From contig NZ_JANCTD010000013.1 in the NCBI RefSeq assembly GCF_024297185.1, positions 1 through 64,000 on the forward strand: 64,000 bases of DNA, in the 5' to 3' direction. A program made the position numbers and the translations under genes. The notes below the pieces were generated by a model. The model was given only the letters and a program-made list of their open reading frames with translations. It was not told the DNA's origin and did no database searches. Numbering within the stretch: the stretch's first letter is position 1; every line of letters starts with the position of its first letter. This DNA is from Lewinella sp. JB7 (GTDB lineage: Bacteria > Bacteroidota > Bacteroidia > Chitinophagales > Saprospiraceae). Shown in pieces: positions 40,276-48,772 of the stretch.

Positions 40276-40491
40276 ATGACCGCCACCCTGCACACCTTTG
40301 CCACCAACATCAACTGTGGAAGTTGCGTACGCAGCGTAACCTCTTTTCTCGATGATCTGGAGGGCGTAACCATCTGGCGCGTGGACGTCGAAGACGAGCG
40401 CAAGTTGCTGACCGTCGAGGGCACCGCTTCCCCGGACGCCATCATGACCGTCGTCCGGGATGCCGGTTACGAAATCCGTCCGCTGGATTAG
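40276..40491 (+). CDS. heavy-metal-associated (HMA) domain protein
   Basis: A 71-residue ferredoxin-like metallochaperone-type domain with the metal-binding CxxC at residues 14-17 (NCGSC). The typical GVTIWRVDVEDE and C-terminal GYEIRPL strands are present. Such proteins carry copper or similar ions to ATPases; none is encoded here. The following PLP-enzyme gene starts 2 nt after the stop, so they are co-transcribed. Confidence 0.8.
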   Translation: MTATLHTFATNINCGSCVRSVTSFLDDLEGVTIWRVDVEDERKLLTVEGTASPDAIMTVVRDAGYEIRPLD

Positions 40492-40493
40492 TC

Positions 40494-41393
40494 TTGCTTC
40501 CCCCGAGTCCCCTCCAACTGCTTCGCCATCCCGCCGCCCTCCGTGCCGGGGTAACCCTCTACTGCAAACGCGACGATCAGTACGCCTGGGACCCCGGAAG
40601 CCCCCTCCAGGGCAATAAGGTCAGAAAGTTGTGGCCCCTCCTGTCGCGCGGTGATGGCGTGGGCCGTTCGGTCGTTTCCTTCGGCGGTGCATTCAGCAAT
40701 CACGTCGCGGCACTGGCGGCGGCCGGCGCCCGCTTAGGATTCTCCACCCGTCTCTTCATTCGCGGAGAACCCGTCGATAATCCTACACTCCGTTCGGCCG
40801 TCGACCACGGAGCCGAATTGCACTTCCTCTCCCGCACCGACTACCGCAGGAAGGACGACCCCCTATTTCTGCGACATCTCGGTGTCCGTGCGTCGGATGT
40901 CGTCATTCCGGAAGGGGGCAGCGGCGCGGAATCCCTAACGTATGCGGGCAAGGCATTCTCCGAGACGGTCGATCAATTAGGTGGCCGCCCCCCCGATCAT
41001 TTTTGCCTTAGCGCGGGCACGGGCGGAACGGCCGCCGGAGTGATTGTCGCCGCCGCTGGTACCCCGTGCACGGTAGAGGTTTTTCCCGCCCTGCGGGGAG
41101 ACTGGATGGGCGACGAGATTTCACGACGGTTAGCGGGCTACCCCTACAACGAGCGGTACCGGGTGATCACGGCGTACCACTTTGGCGGCTACGGTCGCTT
41201 TTCGCCGGACTGGCGGTTGTATACTCCCCCGGGTGCGGTAGCTAAGCGCGCCGACATCGGAGAGGAGGGGCTACCCGAACTGGAGCCGGTGTATACCGCT
41301 AAGCTATTTCACGGGGTGCTCGATCGTATCCGTGCCGGCGTATACTCCCCGGGCGCAACCATTGTGGTTTTGCATACCGGAGGAATCTACTGA
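40494..41393 (+). CDS. ACC deaminase / D-cysteine desulfhydrase family enzyme
   Basis: A 299-residue PLP-dependent fold-type II enzyme starting at TTG 40494. The Schiff-base lysine is in LQGNKVRKL, the substrate-binding FGGAFSNHVAALA and the phosphate-binding SAGTGGTAAG loop follow. Known family activities are 1-aminocyclopropane-1-carboxylate deamination and D-cysteine desulfhydration; bacterial members outside plant-associated groups are more often D-cysteine desulfhydrases. The distinction cannot be made by eye. The overlap with the metal-binding protein gene may be incidental. Confidence 0.85.
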   Translation: MLPPSPLQLLRHPAALRAGVTLYCKRDDQYAWDPGSPLQGNKVRKLWPLLSRGDGVGRSVVSFGGAFSNHVAALAAAGARLGFSTRLFIRGEPVDNPTLRSAVDHGAELHFLSRTDYRRKDDPLFLRHLGVRASDVVIPEGGSGAESLTYAGKAFSETVDQLGGRPPDHFCLSAGTGGTAAGVIVAAAGTPCTVEVFPALRGDWMGDEISRRLAGYPYNERYRVITAYHFGGYGRFSPDWRLYTPPGAVAKRADIGEEGLPELEPVYTAKLFHGVLDRIRAGVYSPGATIVVLHTGGIY

Positions 41394-41397
41394 TTGA

Positions 41398-42258
41398 TCA
41401 GGCAAAGGGGGATTCCGAGCGGGCCTCCTCGACAATCTGGGGTTCTACGTCCCGGATAATTTCGATGCCGTCCGCATTCCAGTGGATGTACCCTGCCCGC
41501 TCAAACTGTTTTAGCCAGCCGTCCATCGGCCAGATCTGCCATTTCTGGTGAAAGCGGACCGCGTTGGTCACGATTTCCCGTAAATGATTGTAGGGTGGAG
41601 AGTAGGTATCGTGATGCTGGTGGTATACCCGGGCGCCGCAGGCGTAAAGGGGTAGTCGACCGTGGCGGGCGGTAAAGGCGAAGTCCGTGTCTTCCCCCCC
41701 GTAACCGGAGTATGCTTCGTCAAAACCACCCAGACGCGCGAAATCCGTAGCCCGGAGTCCGAAGGAAAGCGACCAGAACAGGTGGTAGGGAAGGGGGATC
41801 AGGGAGTCGGGCTCCTCCGGAAGGGCGGGCCGGCGGGGGTGCTGCTGAGCGACGCGGTCGAGCGTGGCAAAGTTCCAGTCGCCGGCTGTGGAACCGGCCG
41901 GCAGGTAACGTACGTCACCCATGACGAGGGAGCGGGTGAGTTCCACGGCGGACCCGAGTTGGCGTAGATAATCCGGGTGGGGGATACAGTCTACGTCAAG
42001 AAAGGCAAGCATCGTACCCCCGGCTTCGGATGCCGCCCGGTTGCGCGCGGCGGCCAGGGGGAGTGGATGGTCTTCGTCGTTGAGACGGTGGAGATAGAGT
42101 TTACAACCCGGATCGGGCAGGTCGCGGGGGATGGCCTCGTTCATGAACACGATGATCATCTCCCGGGGCGGGGCGGTTTGCTGGGCCACGCCGCGCAGCA
42201 GGTTGTGCAGATGATCCCGCCGCCCCCGCACGATCGTGAGTAAGCTTATATCGCTCAT
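41398..42258 (-). CDS. glycosyltransferase family 2
   Basis: A 286-residue GT-A enzyme from the ATG at 42258. The DxD metal site is in LAFLDVDCIPHP, and the acceptor-side motif GYGGEDTDFAF matches galactosyltransferase-like GT2/GT27 members. The N-terminal strand SLLTIVRGRRDHLHNLL binds the sugar nucleotide. No membrane helix is present, so it is probably a cytosolic polysaccharide or lipopolysaccharide assembly enzyme. A TACTTTTG element precedes it on the minus strand. Confidence 0.88.
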   Translation of the reverse strand: MSDISLLTIVRGRRDHLHNLLRGVAQQTAPPREMIIVFMNEAIPRDLPDPGCKLYLHRLNDEDHPLPLAAARNRAASEAGGTMLAFLDVDCIPHPDYLRQLGSAVELTRSLVMGDVRYLPAGSTAGDWNFATLDRVAQQHPRRPALPEEPDSLIPLPYHLFWSLSFGLRATDFARLGGFDEAYSGYGGEDTDFAFTARHGRLPLYACGARVYHQHHDTYSPPYNHLREIVTNAVRFHQKWQIWPMDGWLKQFERAGYIHWNADGIEIIRDVEPQIVEEARSESPFA

Positions 42259-42296
42259 ATGGGTTATAACAACTTGTGCGGGATGCGTCCGCCCCA

Positions 42297-42304
42297 CAAA
42301 AGTA
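42297..42304 (-). promoter_or_regulatory. -7 element of the glycosyltransferase gene
   Basis: TACTTTTG read on the minus strand, matching TAnnTTTG, 38 bp before the ATG at 42258. A clear -33 element was not found. Confidence 0.5.
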
Positions 42305-42338
42305 CGATTGCCCCGCGGATGTTCGGCGAGGGTAAAAC

Positions 42339-43313
42339 TTAGTAAGAACGATCGACCACGTAGTTCACCAGTTGCTCCAACCCGGTGCGCGCCTCACTTG
42401 CGGGCAGTTGGCGTAAGAGGGCGAAGGCTTCATCGCGGTAGCGGTACATGGCTTCCTGGGCGTAGGCGATTCCCGCGCTCCGCCGCACGAATTCCAGTAC
42501 TTCCCTGACCCGTTCCGGATCGTCGCTGTACTTTTTGATGTTCCGGATCACGCGTCGTCGCTCACCGCGGGATGCCTGATTCAGGGCGTGGATCAGCGGC
42601 AGGGTCATCTTCTTTTCCTTAATGTCGATACCGCGGGGCTTGCCCACGTCGTCGAGTCCGAAGTCGAACAGGTCGTCACGTATCTGAAAAGCGATGCCGA
42701 TCTTCTCCCCGAAGGCATGCATGAGCCGCACCGTCTCGTCCGCTCCGGTAGAGGAGGCGGCCCCCGCGGCACAGGATGCGGCGATCAGGCTGGCCGTCTT
42801 CTGGCGGATCACTTCGAAGTAGACGGCCTCGTCGATGTCGAGCCGGCGGGCCTTCTCGATCTGGAGCAGCTCCCCCTCCGCCAGGGCCTGCACGGCGTCC
42901 GAACTGATCTCGAGCGTACGGTACTGTTTGGACTTCAGGGCGATGGACAGTCCCCGCGCCAGAAAGTAGTCGCCTACCAGTACGGCGATCTTGTTCTTCC
43001 ACAGGGCATTGATGCTGAAAAAGCCCCGCCGCTCGTAGCTTTCGTCTACGACGTCGTCGTGGACCAGGCTGGCGGTATGCACCAGCTCGATGAGACTGGC
43101 GGCGGTATAGGTGTCGTCGTTGATGCCCCCGCAGGCCAGCGCGCTGAAGAAGGTGAACATGGGGCGCATCTGCTTGCCCTTGCGCCGGACGATGTAGTAG
43201 GTGATGCGATCCATCAGCGGAACGGGAGAACGCAGGGTCTCGCGAAACCGCCGTTCGAAGGTCTCCAGTTCGGTCGCGATGGGGCGCTTTATCTCGTCGA
43301 GGCCTTGGGCCAT
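42339..43313 (-). CDS. polyprenyl synthetase (trans-isoprenyl diphosphate synthase)
   Basis: A 324-residue enzyme that condenses isopentenyl diphosphate with allylic diphosphates. The two aspartate-rich motifs are present: first VHDDVVDES (in HTASLVHDDVVDE) and second IRDDLFDFG. GKQMRPMF and the KTASLIAASC helix are also family features. The length and the small residues before the first motif suggest a long-chain product such as octaprenyl diphosphate for menaquinone, but this is only inferred. It has its own TACCTTTG promoter element at 43337-43344. Confidence 0.93.
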   Translation of the reverse strand: MAQGLDEIKRPIATELETFERRFRETLRSPVPLMDRITYYIVRRKGKQMRPMFTFFSALACGGINDDTYTAASLIELVHTASLVHDDVVDESYERRGFFSINALWKNKIAVLVGDYFLARGLSIALKSKQYRTLEISSDAVQALAEGELLQIEKARRLDIDEAVYFEVIRQKTASLIAASCAAGAASSTGADETVRLMHAFGEKIGIAFQIRDDLFDFGLDDVGKPRGIDIKEKKMTLPLIHALNQASRGERRRVIRNIKKYSDDPERVREVLEFVRRSAGIAYAQEAMYRYRDEAFALLRQLPASEARTGLEQLVNYVVDRSY

Positions 43314-43327
43314 CAGGGGGCGGCTGT

Positions 43328-44161
43328 TTAGGGCGTCAAAGGTAGCCTATAAATCCGCGCCGGCGCCCCGTTCTTGGCTTCGGTACTGAGGTAGAGCGTC
43401 CCGTCGGCCGCGAAGGCGAGTCCCTCGGGCTGGGGAAACAGCTCCTCATCCAGCCGCTGCACGGATATGATGTCGCCCCCGACCGTGGTGACCGTCAGTC
43501 GCTTGCCTACGCTGCTGGTGAGGTATAGTTCGCCGCTTATCGGGTGGATCGCCAGGGCGGAGGGCGAAAACTTATCGTCGCGTGGTATGACGACCGCCGC
43601 CTTTTTACTCGCCTTTCCGCTCTGCGGGTCGAAGGCGAAGATGTAGCGATTGTCCTTATCCCGTCCGTCGTCGCGCACGTCGGCCTTACAGGCCAGCAGC
43701 AGGCGATCGTTGGCGGCATCGTACACCAACCCTTCCACGTCGTTTCCGCCCTTCAGCCAGGTGTTGTATTCCTTTACTTGCTGTTTGTCGGTGCCGGCAT
43801 GTCTTACCCGGTAGAGACGTCCGTTGCTCTTGGTTACCCAGATGTCGTCACCAGCAACCGCGATACCTTCGTAGTCACCCTTCTTCCAGAACTTGATCCG
43901 TTCCAGAATGGCCCCGTCCGCGCGGCGTAAGCGGTAGATGATTCCCCTTTCGTCGGCAATGGCCAGTATTTCCTCGCCCCGTACGGCCAGACCGGAAATT
44001 TCCTCGAGTTCGTCCGGTAATGTCACCAGCAATTCGGGCTCATTCAGGCGGTAGGGTAGGGAAGCTTCCGTTTGGGCGCGGACGCGGGAGCCACCTAACG
44101 GGTAAGGCAGTGGCCCGGCGAGCAGGTACAACATCAGCAGCCACGTAATCGAGTAATGCAT
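43328..44161 (-). CDS. SdiA-regulated-like beta-propeller protein
   Basis: A 277-residue exported protein. The ATG at 44161 starts a signal segment that ends near VRAQT. The remainder consists of propeller-like blades with LEEISGLAVRGEEIL, DYEGIAVAGDDIWV, VEGLVYDAANDRLLL and PQPEGLAFAADGTLYLSTE. This spacing of 'E-G-L/I-A' motifs is typical of the SdiA-regulated (PF06977) and related phytase-like families. No catalytic role is established. It may share a transcript with polyprenyl synthetase, 14 nt downstream. Confidence 0.78.
   Translation of the reverse strand: MHYSITWLLMLYLLAGPLPYPLGGSRVRAQTEASLPYRLNEPELLVTLPDELEEISGLAVRGEEILAIADERGIIYRLRRADGAILERIKFWKKGDYEGIAVAGDDIWVTKSNGRLYRVRHAGTDKQQVKEYNTWLKGGNDVEGLVYDAANDRLLLACKADVRDDGRDKDNRYIFAFDPQSGKASKKAAVVIPRDDKFSPSALAIHPISGELYLTSSVGKRLTVTTVGGDIISVQRLDEELFPQPEGLAFAADGTLYLSTEAKNGAPARIYRLPLTP
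43337..43344 (-). promoter_or_regulatory. -7 element of the polyprenyl synthetase gene
   Basis: TACCTTTG on the minus strand, a full match to TAnnTTTG, 24 bp before the ATG at 43313. It lies within the last codons of the upstream gene. Confidence 0.6.
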
Positions 44162-44205
44162 ACCTACCAAATAGCCAGACCGTCCGTTGGTTTACCGGCC
44201 GACCG

Positions 44206-44236
44206 TTTACCAGCCCGGGGAGCGGTGTTACCTTTG
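44206..44236 (+). promoter_or_regulatory. promoter of pdeM
   Basis: TACCTTTG (44229-44236) matches TAnnTTTG and sits 7 bp before the ATG at 44244, giving an almost leaderless transcript. A TTTAC 20 bp upstream could serve as a poor -33 element. Confidence 0.6.
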
Positions 44237-44243
44237 CGGCCGC

Positions 44244-44894
44244 ATGGAGACCATCACTATTGCCGGCGAATTGCTGGAGCTGCATCCCGACCGCGCCGTG
44301 TACTGGCGGGCACGCCGCATCCTGCTGCTGGCCGATCTTCACCTGGGCAAGGGGGCTCATTTCCGCAGAGCGGGGATCGCCGTCCCCCCCCTGGTCAGCG
44401 ACGTCAACTTCGCCCGCCTTCGCGGGCTGATCGAGGAACTGAGTCCGGCGCGCGTCCTCCTGCTCGGTGATCTTTTCCACAGCGATCACAACTACGTGTG
44501 GGGGGGATTCTGCGCCTTCACGGCCGCCTACCCCGAACTGTCATTCGAGCTCGTGCCCGGCAATCACGATATCCTGCCGCCACAGTGTTACGCGGAAGCC
44601 AGGTTGCGGATGCACGAGGAGATTATCACGATCGGCCCCTTTTCCCTTAGCCATCACCCCCTCGAACCGCAGCAGCGCGTGGCCGGCAAGTATAACCTCT
44701 GCGGGCACGTTCACCCCTGCGTACGACTGGTAGATCGCACCGGTGGCGGCATGAAGCTTCCCAGCTTTTATTTTGGTGCGACCGAAGGAATTCTGCCGGC
44801 CTTCGGCGAATTTACGGGCTGCGCCGAGGTCAAGGTGCGCCCCGGCGACCGGGTATTCGTGCTGGCCGAACAGACTGTACTGGCGGTCGCCTAG
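44244..44894 (+). CDS. pdeM: PdeM-type metallophosphoesterase (ligase-associated)
   Basis: A 216-residue calcineurin-like phosphoesterase. Metal-binding motifs in order are LLADLHLGKG, LLGDLFHSD, VPGNHD and CGHVHP. The family normally sits with an ATP-dependent DNA ligase, a helicase and an exonuclease in a DNA repair cluster (LigD-like Lhr/PdeM system), but none of these is next to it here. The start was set by the promoter element; the frame upstream of 44244 is not family-like. Its end overlaps the convergent neighbour by 4 nt. Confidence 0.85.
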   Translation: METITIAGELLELHPDRAVYWRARRILLLADLHLGKGAHFRRAGIAVPPLVSDVNFARLRGLIEELSPARVLLLGDLFHSDHNYVWGGFCAFTAAYPELSFELVPGNHDILPPQCYAEARLRMHEEIITIGPFSLSHHPLEPQQRVAGKYNLCGHVHPCVRLVDRTGGGMKLPSFYFGATEGILPAFGEFTGCAEVKVRPGDRVFVLAEQTVLAVA

Positions 44895-45430
44895 CGGAAG
44901 CGCAGCGAAAGTTGCCGCCCCTCCAGCGTATCCGGCGCCTTGTCGAACAGCAGTATGGTATACGCTATGCCCCTCCCCTCGCGGTACAGGGCCACCATCT
45001 GAGCCTGTTCCCTATCGCTGAAACTGCGTTTGGGGCGGAAAGTGTACATCCGCGCCCAGTCGGCATTGAAGAGTTCGAGGTCCTCCTCCCCGAAGCTGTG
45101 CACGGCCGTGACCGCGTCCTCATCGTTGCTGCTCAGATTCATGGCGAGCGTTGTGGCGGCCAAGTGGGGTAGTTGGTAGTAGCGGTCGCCCTCCGTCTCC
45201 GGCCGGATGTGGAAGCGAAGTTCCAGCTTTTCCCGGCGGGAAGCCATGGCGTAGTCGTCGATCAGGTAGTCGTTGTCGTGGCGCAACGTCTCCCGGTAAT
45301 CACTGTCGAGCGGGGCGGTGAACCGAATGTCCAGGCTGTCGAGCAATCGGGTAAAGTGGGGCGGCAGGTCCATTTGGGCCACCAGCGAAGTGCCGGATAA
45401 AAGCAGCGCGAGGAGGAGGATGGTTCGCAT
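44891..45430 (-). CDS. exported protein, unknown
   Basis: A 179-residue protein with a signal peptide (MRTILLLALLLSGTSLVAQ) starting at ATG 45430. The mature part is acidic and mixed alpha/beta, with a conserved-looking FNADWARMYTFRPKRSFSD stretch. No family was recognised. It is convergent with pdeM and overlaps it by 4 nt. Confidence 0.75.
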   Translation of the reverse strand: MRTILLLALLLSGTSLVAQMDLPPHFTRLLDSLDIRFTAPLDSDYRETLRHDNDYLIDDYAMASRREKLELRFHIRPETEGDRYYQLPHLAATTLAMNLSSNDEDAVTAVHSFGEEDLELFNADWARMYTFRPKRSFSDREQAQMVALYREGRGIAYTILLFDKAPDTLEGRQLSLRFR

Positions 45431-45609
45431 GACCGACGTAACGTTTGGACAGTTCAAGTTACCGATGATGGTGCGCATATTTATTCGCTAACCGGGGATT
45501 CCGTCACCGTGCGGACCAGCTGGCACCCCATAATCAGCTGGATTCCAACAGTACCAGCTTCCACGACCGGTCGTCGATCTAATATTCAGGAATACCGTAG
45601 TTTTCCCGT

Positions 45610-48600
45610 ATGGTACGATTGCTTAGCGTATGCGGACTGGCCTGTCTCCTGCTGGGGTGCGCAACGCGGGTCTCCCAACCGACTGACTCCGCCGCGCCCC
45701 GCGAGGTCCCCTCCTTCACCCACATCCTGATTGATTCCACTAAGCAAAAGTGGGGAGACTGGGCCGAACCGGAGTGGCTGCGCTACTTTGGCCAGGACGA
45801 GGCGGACATTGACCACGACGGAGATCTTGACATCCTCAGTGGCCGCTACCTTTACTTCAATCCGGGCGGTAATCTGGAGGGGAAGTGGCGTCGCCAGGTG
45901 TTGGACGACAACGTCGACGGCATCTTCCTGATCGATGTCGACGGCGATGCTTTCTCCGACCTCATCGCCATGGCGCTTCCCGACGTATACTGGTACGAAG
46001 CGACGGATGCCGATGCCACCGCCTGGAGGCGTACCAGGGTTACGCAGGTGCCGGCCACGTCTCACGTCAACTCCCAGGGTTTCGAGCGGGCACAGATCGT
46101 CGCGGGTGGTCGGGAAGAGTTGCTGTTAGCCGGCAACGGTGACGTGTACCTGATCAGGATCCCGGACGACCCCACCACTCCCTGGCCCACCGAACTCATC
46201 GCCCCGAACACCAGCGATGAAGGAATCGGGGTCGGAGACCTGGACGGGGACGGCGACCTCGATCTCGCCGTCGGGCGCCGCCCGGAGGGCGCCGACGAGC
46301 CCACCATTCTGGTCCGCTACCTCAATCCCGGCGACGGTACGACGCCCTGGCCGTCGCGCGAGGTCGGCACCAGCGAGCATCCCATCGACCGCGTCTCGGT
46401 CAGCGACCTGAACGGCGACGGTCGCGCCGACATCATCGTCACCGAAGAGCGCTATCCCGGTGAGGAACCCGACGGTAACCTCTGGTGGTACGAGCAGCCG
46501 GCAGGAGAAAAAAGTTGGGAGCGTCACCGGGTGGTCACCCAGTACTCCATGAATAATCTGGACGTCGCGGACATCGACGGCGACGGCGACGTAGATATCC
46601 TCACGAACGAACACAAGGGCCCACGCTTAGAGCTACAGTTCTGGCTGAACGACGGGCGGGGGAATTTTACCAAGCGGGTTGTCGACACCGGAAAGGAAAA
46701 TCACCTGGGCACCCAGCTGGTCGATCTCGACAACGACGGCGACCTCGACATCTTCGGCGGAGCCTGGGACAGCTACGAGTTCGTCCACGTCTGGCGGAAC
46801 GACGAACGGCACAACGACCTGCGTACCGGAGCGGTCTTCCGGGAATACACCTGGTCTCCGGAGGTGGCCGGACTGTCCGAGGAATTCCTGCGGGTAGGCG
46901 GTAAGCTGGATTATCGGAACGCCACGGGTGACACCCCATCTCGCTTTCCCGACGGTAGCATACTTCTCGCGGACCATATACCCCTGTCGGCCGTAAAGGA
47001 GGCCGAAGTGGTGGTACAACGGGTGCAGAGTCATGAGGACACCAAATCACTGCAGATCAGTTTTAACGACGGACCCTGGATCGATATCCCGGAACCGGCC
47101 ACCATCCCTCACCCGGCCACGGACTATATGTTCCACGCGAACGTGAGCGTGCCGGTCCCCCCGTCCACTCTGCTGGGCGGGGCCAACCGTTTCAAACTGC
47201 GCGTAGCCGACGTCCAAAGCTGGGGCTGGCCCCAGAACCTCATTTACGGCGTGACCCTACGTACGTATATGCGGAATGTTCCGCCAGTAGATGCCCCCGC
47301 CCTTACCGTAGAGCGGGCCGGAACGGAGGCCTACGACTTGAGCCTGGAGGGTGGTACGGAAGACGTCCGTCGCGTGGAGTACGTGGGCCGGTACACCGGC
47401 GTGGATCCGGCCGGACACGGGAGGGCGCGCCGGTTCCACTACCGCCTGCACGGCCCGGGAGTGGATGGTCATCTCGGTACGGCGACCACCCCCCCCTTCT
47501 CGGTTCGGTGGAACACGGAATGGCTTCCGGATCAGGAGTTGCCGGTGGAGATATCCGCCCGAGTACACTACCGTGATGGGTCCATCCGGCTGCTTGAGCC
47601 CCGCTCGGTGGTCCACGCCGACCGCGACGCCTCCGTGTACTTTGCCCGCCCGGCCGGGGTTCCGGCGTTCTGGGTAACGCGTAACCGGGCCTACTCACAA
47701 AACTTTCACCTGCCTCTCGATCCTACGTCCGTTACCGACGCCCGGCTCACCTGGAATGCGTGGAGCCCCTGTTACAGTGCGGGAATCACCCTCAACCAGG
47801 TGGACGTTTCCGCGGAAGCACCCGGACCATGCTACCGGGCCGACCGGCGAGAACTGCGCGTATCCCCGGCGCACCTTCGGGCCGGCGAAAACACCCTCAC
47901 CACCCTACAGACGCCCCTGCACGACGGAGAAATGGTACACGGGATGGAGGTCCAGTATCCGGGCTTTGCCCTACTCGTCCGGCGGCAGCCCGTCGATTCC
48001 GTGCGCATCACGACGGCCACCTACGAAGATCGGCCCCACTTCGTCGTTACGACCCCGGCGGCAACCTACTACTACGACCGGGCCGGCGGCGGATTGTCGC
48101 GGCTCATCGATCCCCGTGGCAGCGATTGGATTGCCTACCGGACGGAGCCCTGGGACCAGTATCCCGCCAGTGCGGCCGGTGCCTACCGTGGAATGCCTAA
48201 TCTCGTCTTTGGCGGGCCGCACGGGGGGGCGGGGCACCCCGGTCACGACCGGATGACCAGTCGGATTGCGGCACCGGACCGCATTATCTCCACGACGCCG
48301 GACGGACAGTGGGAATGGACGTGGTCCTTTACCCCTACGGGTGCCCGTCTCGACGTCACCACCGTTCCGCCGGACGCTACGTACTGGTTTCTCTACGAAG
48401 GCACCCCGGGCGGGAGCTATGATCCCGAGAATTTTTTATACGCCATCGACGACCGCGATCCGGTCGGCGAAACCCCGGATTTTTATCGCGGAGAAAGCCG
48501 CTTTACGCCCATGCGCCAGATACGTATCGGTGACCGTGAGCTTCCCTATATGCTCCGCATCACCCACCTTACGGAGACGCCGAGCGAGAGCGTGATCGGT

Positions 48601-48750
48601 CTGCTCGGCAATACCGAAACCGGTGTCGGCAGTCCTGACGGTATGGTCGTCTTCGGCTTCGGGCGCACGGAGGGTACGTCCGCCGTCCTGCGCGGCCCCC
48701 AGTCCTTCCACATCGACTTTCAACCCCACCGACCAAGCACCGGAAAATAG
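45610..48750 (+). CDS. large FG-GAP/VCBS-repeat lipoprotein, multidomain
   Basis: A 1046-residue surface protein with a lipobox LLLGC (Cys17). Residues ~60-395 carry FG-GAP/integrin-like blades, each with a D-x-D-x-D-G-D calcium loop (IDHDGDLDIL, DLDGDGDLDLAV, DLNGDGRADIIV, DIDGDGDVDIL, DLDNDGDLDIF). Residues ~400-560 look like a galactose-binding-type beta sandwich. Residues ~560-800 resemble bacterial Ig-like strands. Residues ~800-1046 contain a domain with YYYDRAGGGLSRLIDPRGS and WSFTPTGARLDV that I do not recognise. It is probably a carbohydrate-binding or adhesive protein. The next gene also has FG-GAP repeats. Confidence 0.85.
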   Translation: MVRLLSVCGLACLLLGCATRVSQPTDSAAPREVPSFTHILIDSTKQKWGDWAEPEWLRYFGQDEADIDHDGDLDILSGRYLYFNPGGNLEGKWRRQVLDDNVDGIFLIDVDGDAFSDLIAMALPDVYWYEATDADATAWRRTRVTQVPATSHVNSQGFERAQIVAGGREELLLAGNGDVYLIRIPDDPTTPWPTELIAPNTSDEGIGVGDLDGDGDLDLAVGRRPEGADEPTILVRYLNPGDGTTPWPSREVGTSEHPIDRVSVSDLNGDGRADIIVTEERYPGEEPDGNLWWYEQPAGEKSWERHRVVTQYSMNNLDVADIDGDGDVDILTNEHKGPRLELQFWLNDGRGNFTKRVVDTGKENHLGTQLVDLDNDGDLDIFGGAWDSYEFVHVWRNDERHNDLRTGAVFREYTWSPEVAGLSEEFLRVGGKLDYRNATGDTPSRFPDGSILLADHIPLSAVKEAEVVVQRVQSHEDTKSLQISFNDGPWIDIPEPATIPHPATDYMFHANVSVPVPPSTLLGGANRFKLRVADVQSWGWPQNLIYGVTLRTYMRNVPPVDAPALTVERAGTEAYDLSLEGGTEDVRRVEYVGRYTGVDPAGHGRARRFHYRLHGPGVDGHLGTATTPPFSVRWNTEWLPDQELPVEISARVHYRDGSIRLLEPRSVVHADRDASVYFARPAGVPAFWVTRNRAYSQNFHLPLDPTSVTDARLTWNAWSPCYSAGITLNQVDVSAEAPGPCYRADRRELRVSPAHLRAGENTLTTLQTPLHDGEMVHGMEVQYPGFALLVRRQPVDSVRITTATYEDRPHFVVTTPAATYYYDRAGGGLSRLIDPRGSDWIAYRTEPWDQYPASAAGAYRGMPNLVFGGPHGGAGHPGHDRMTSRIAAPDRIISTTPDGQWEWTWSFTPTGARLDVTTVPPDATYWFLYEGTPGGSYDPENFLYAIDDRDPVGETPDFYRGESRFTPMRQIRIGDRELPYMLRITHLTETPSESVIGLLGNTETGVGSPDGMVVFGFGRTEGTSAVLRGPQSFHIDFQPHRPSTGK

Positions 48751-48772
48751 CTTCCGCCAGAAATCACCGAAA

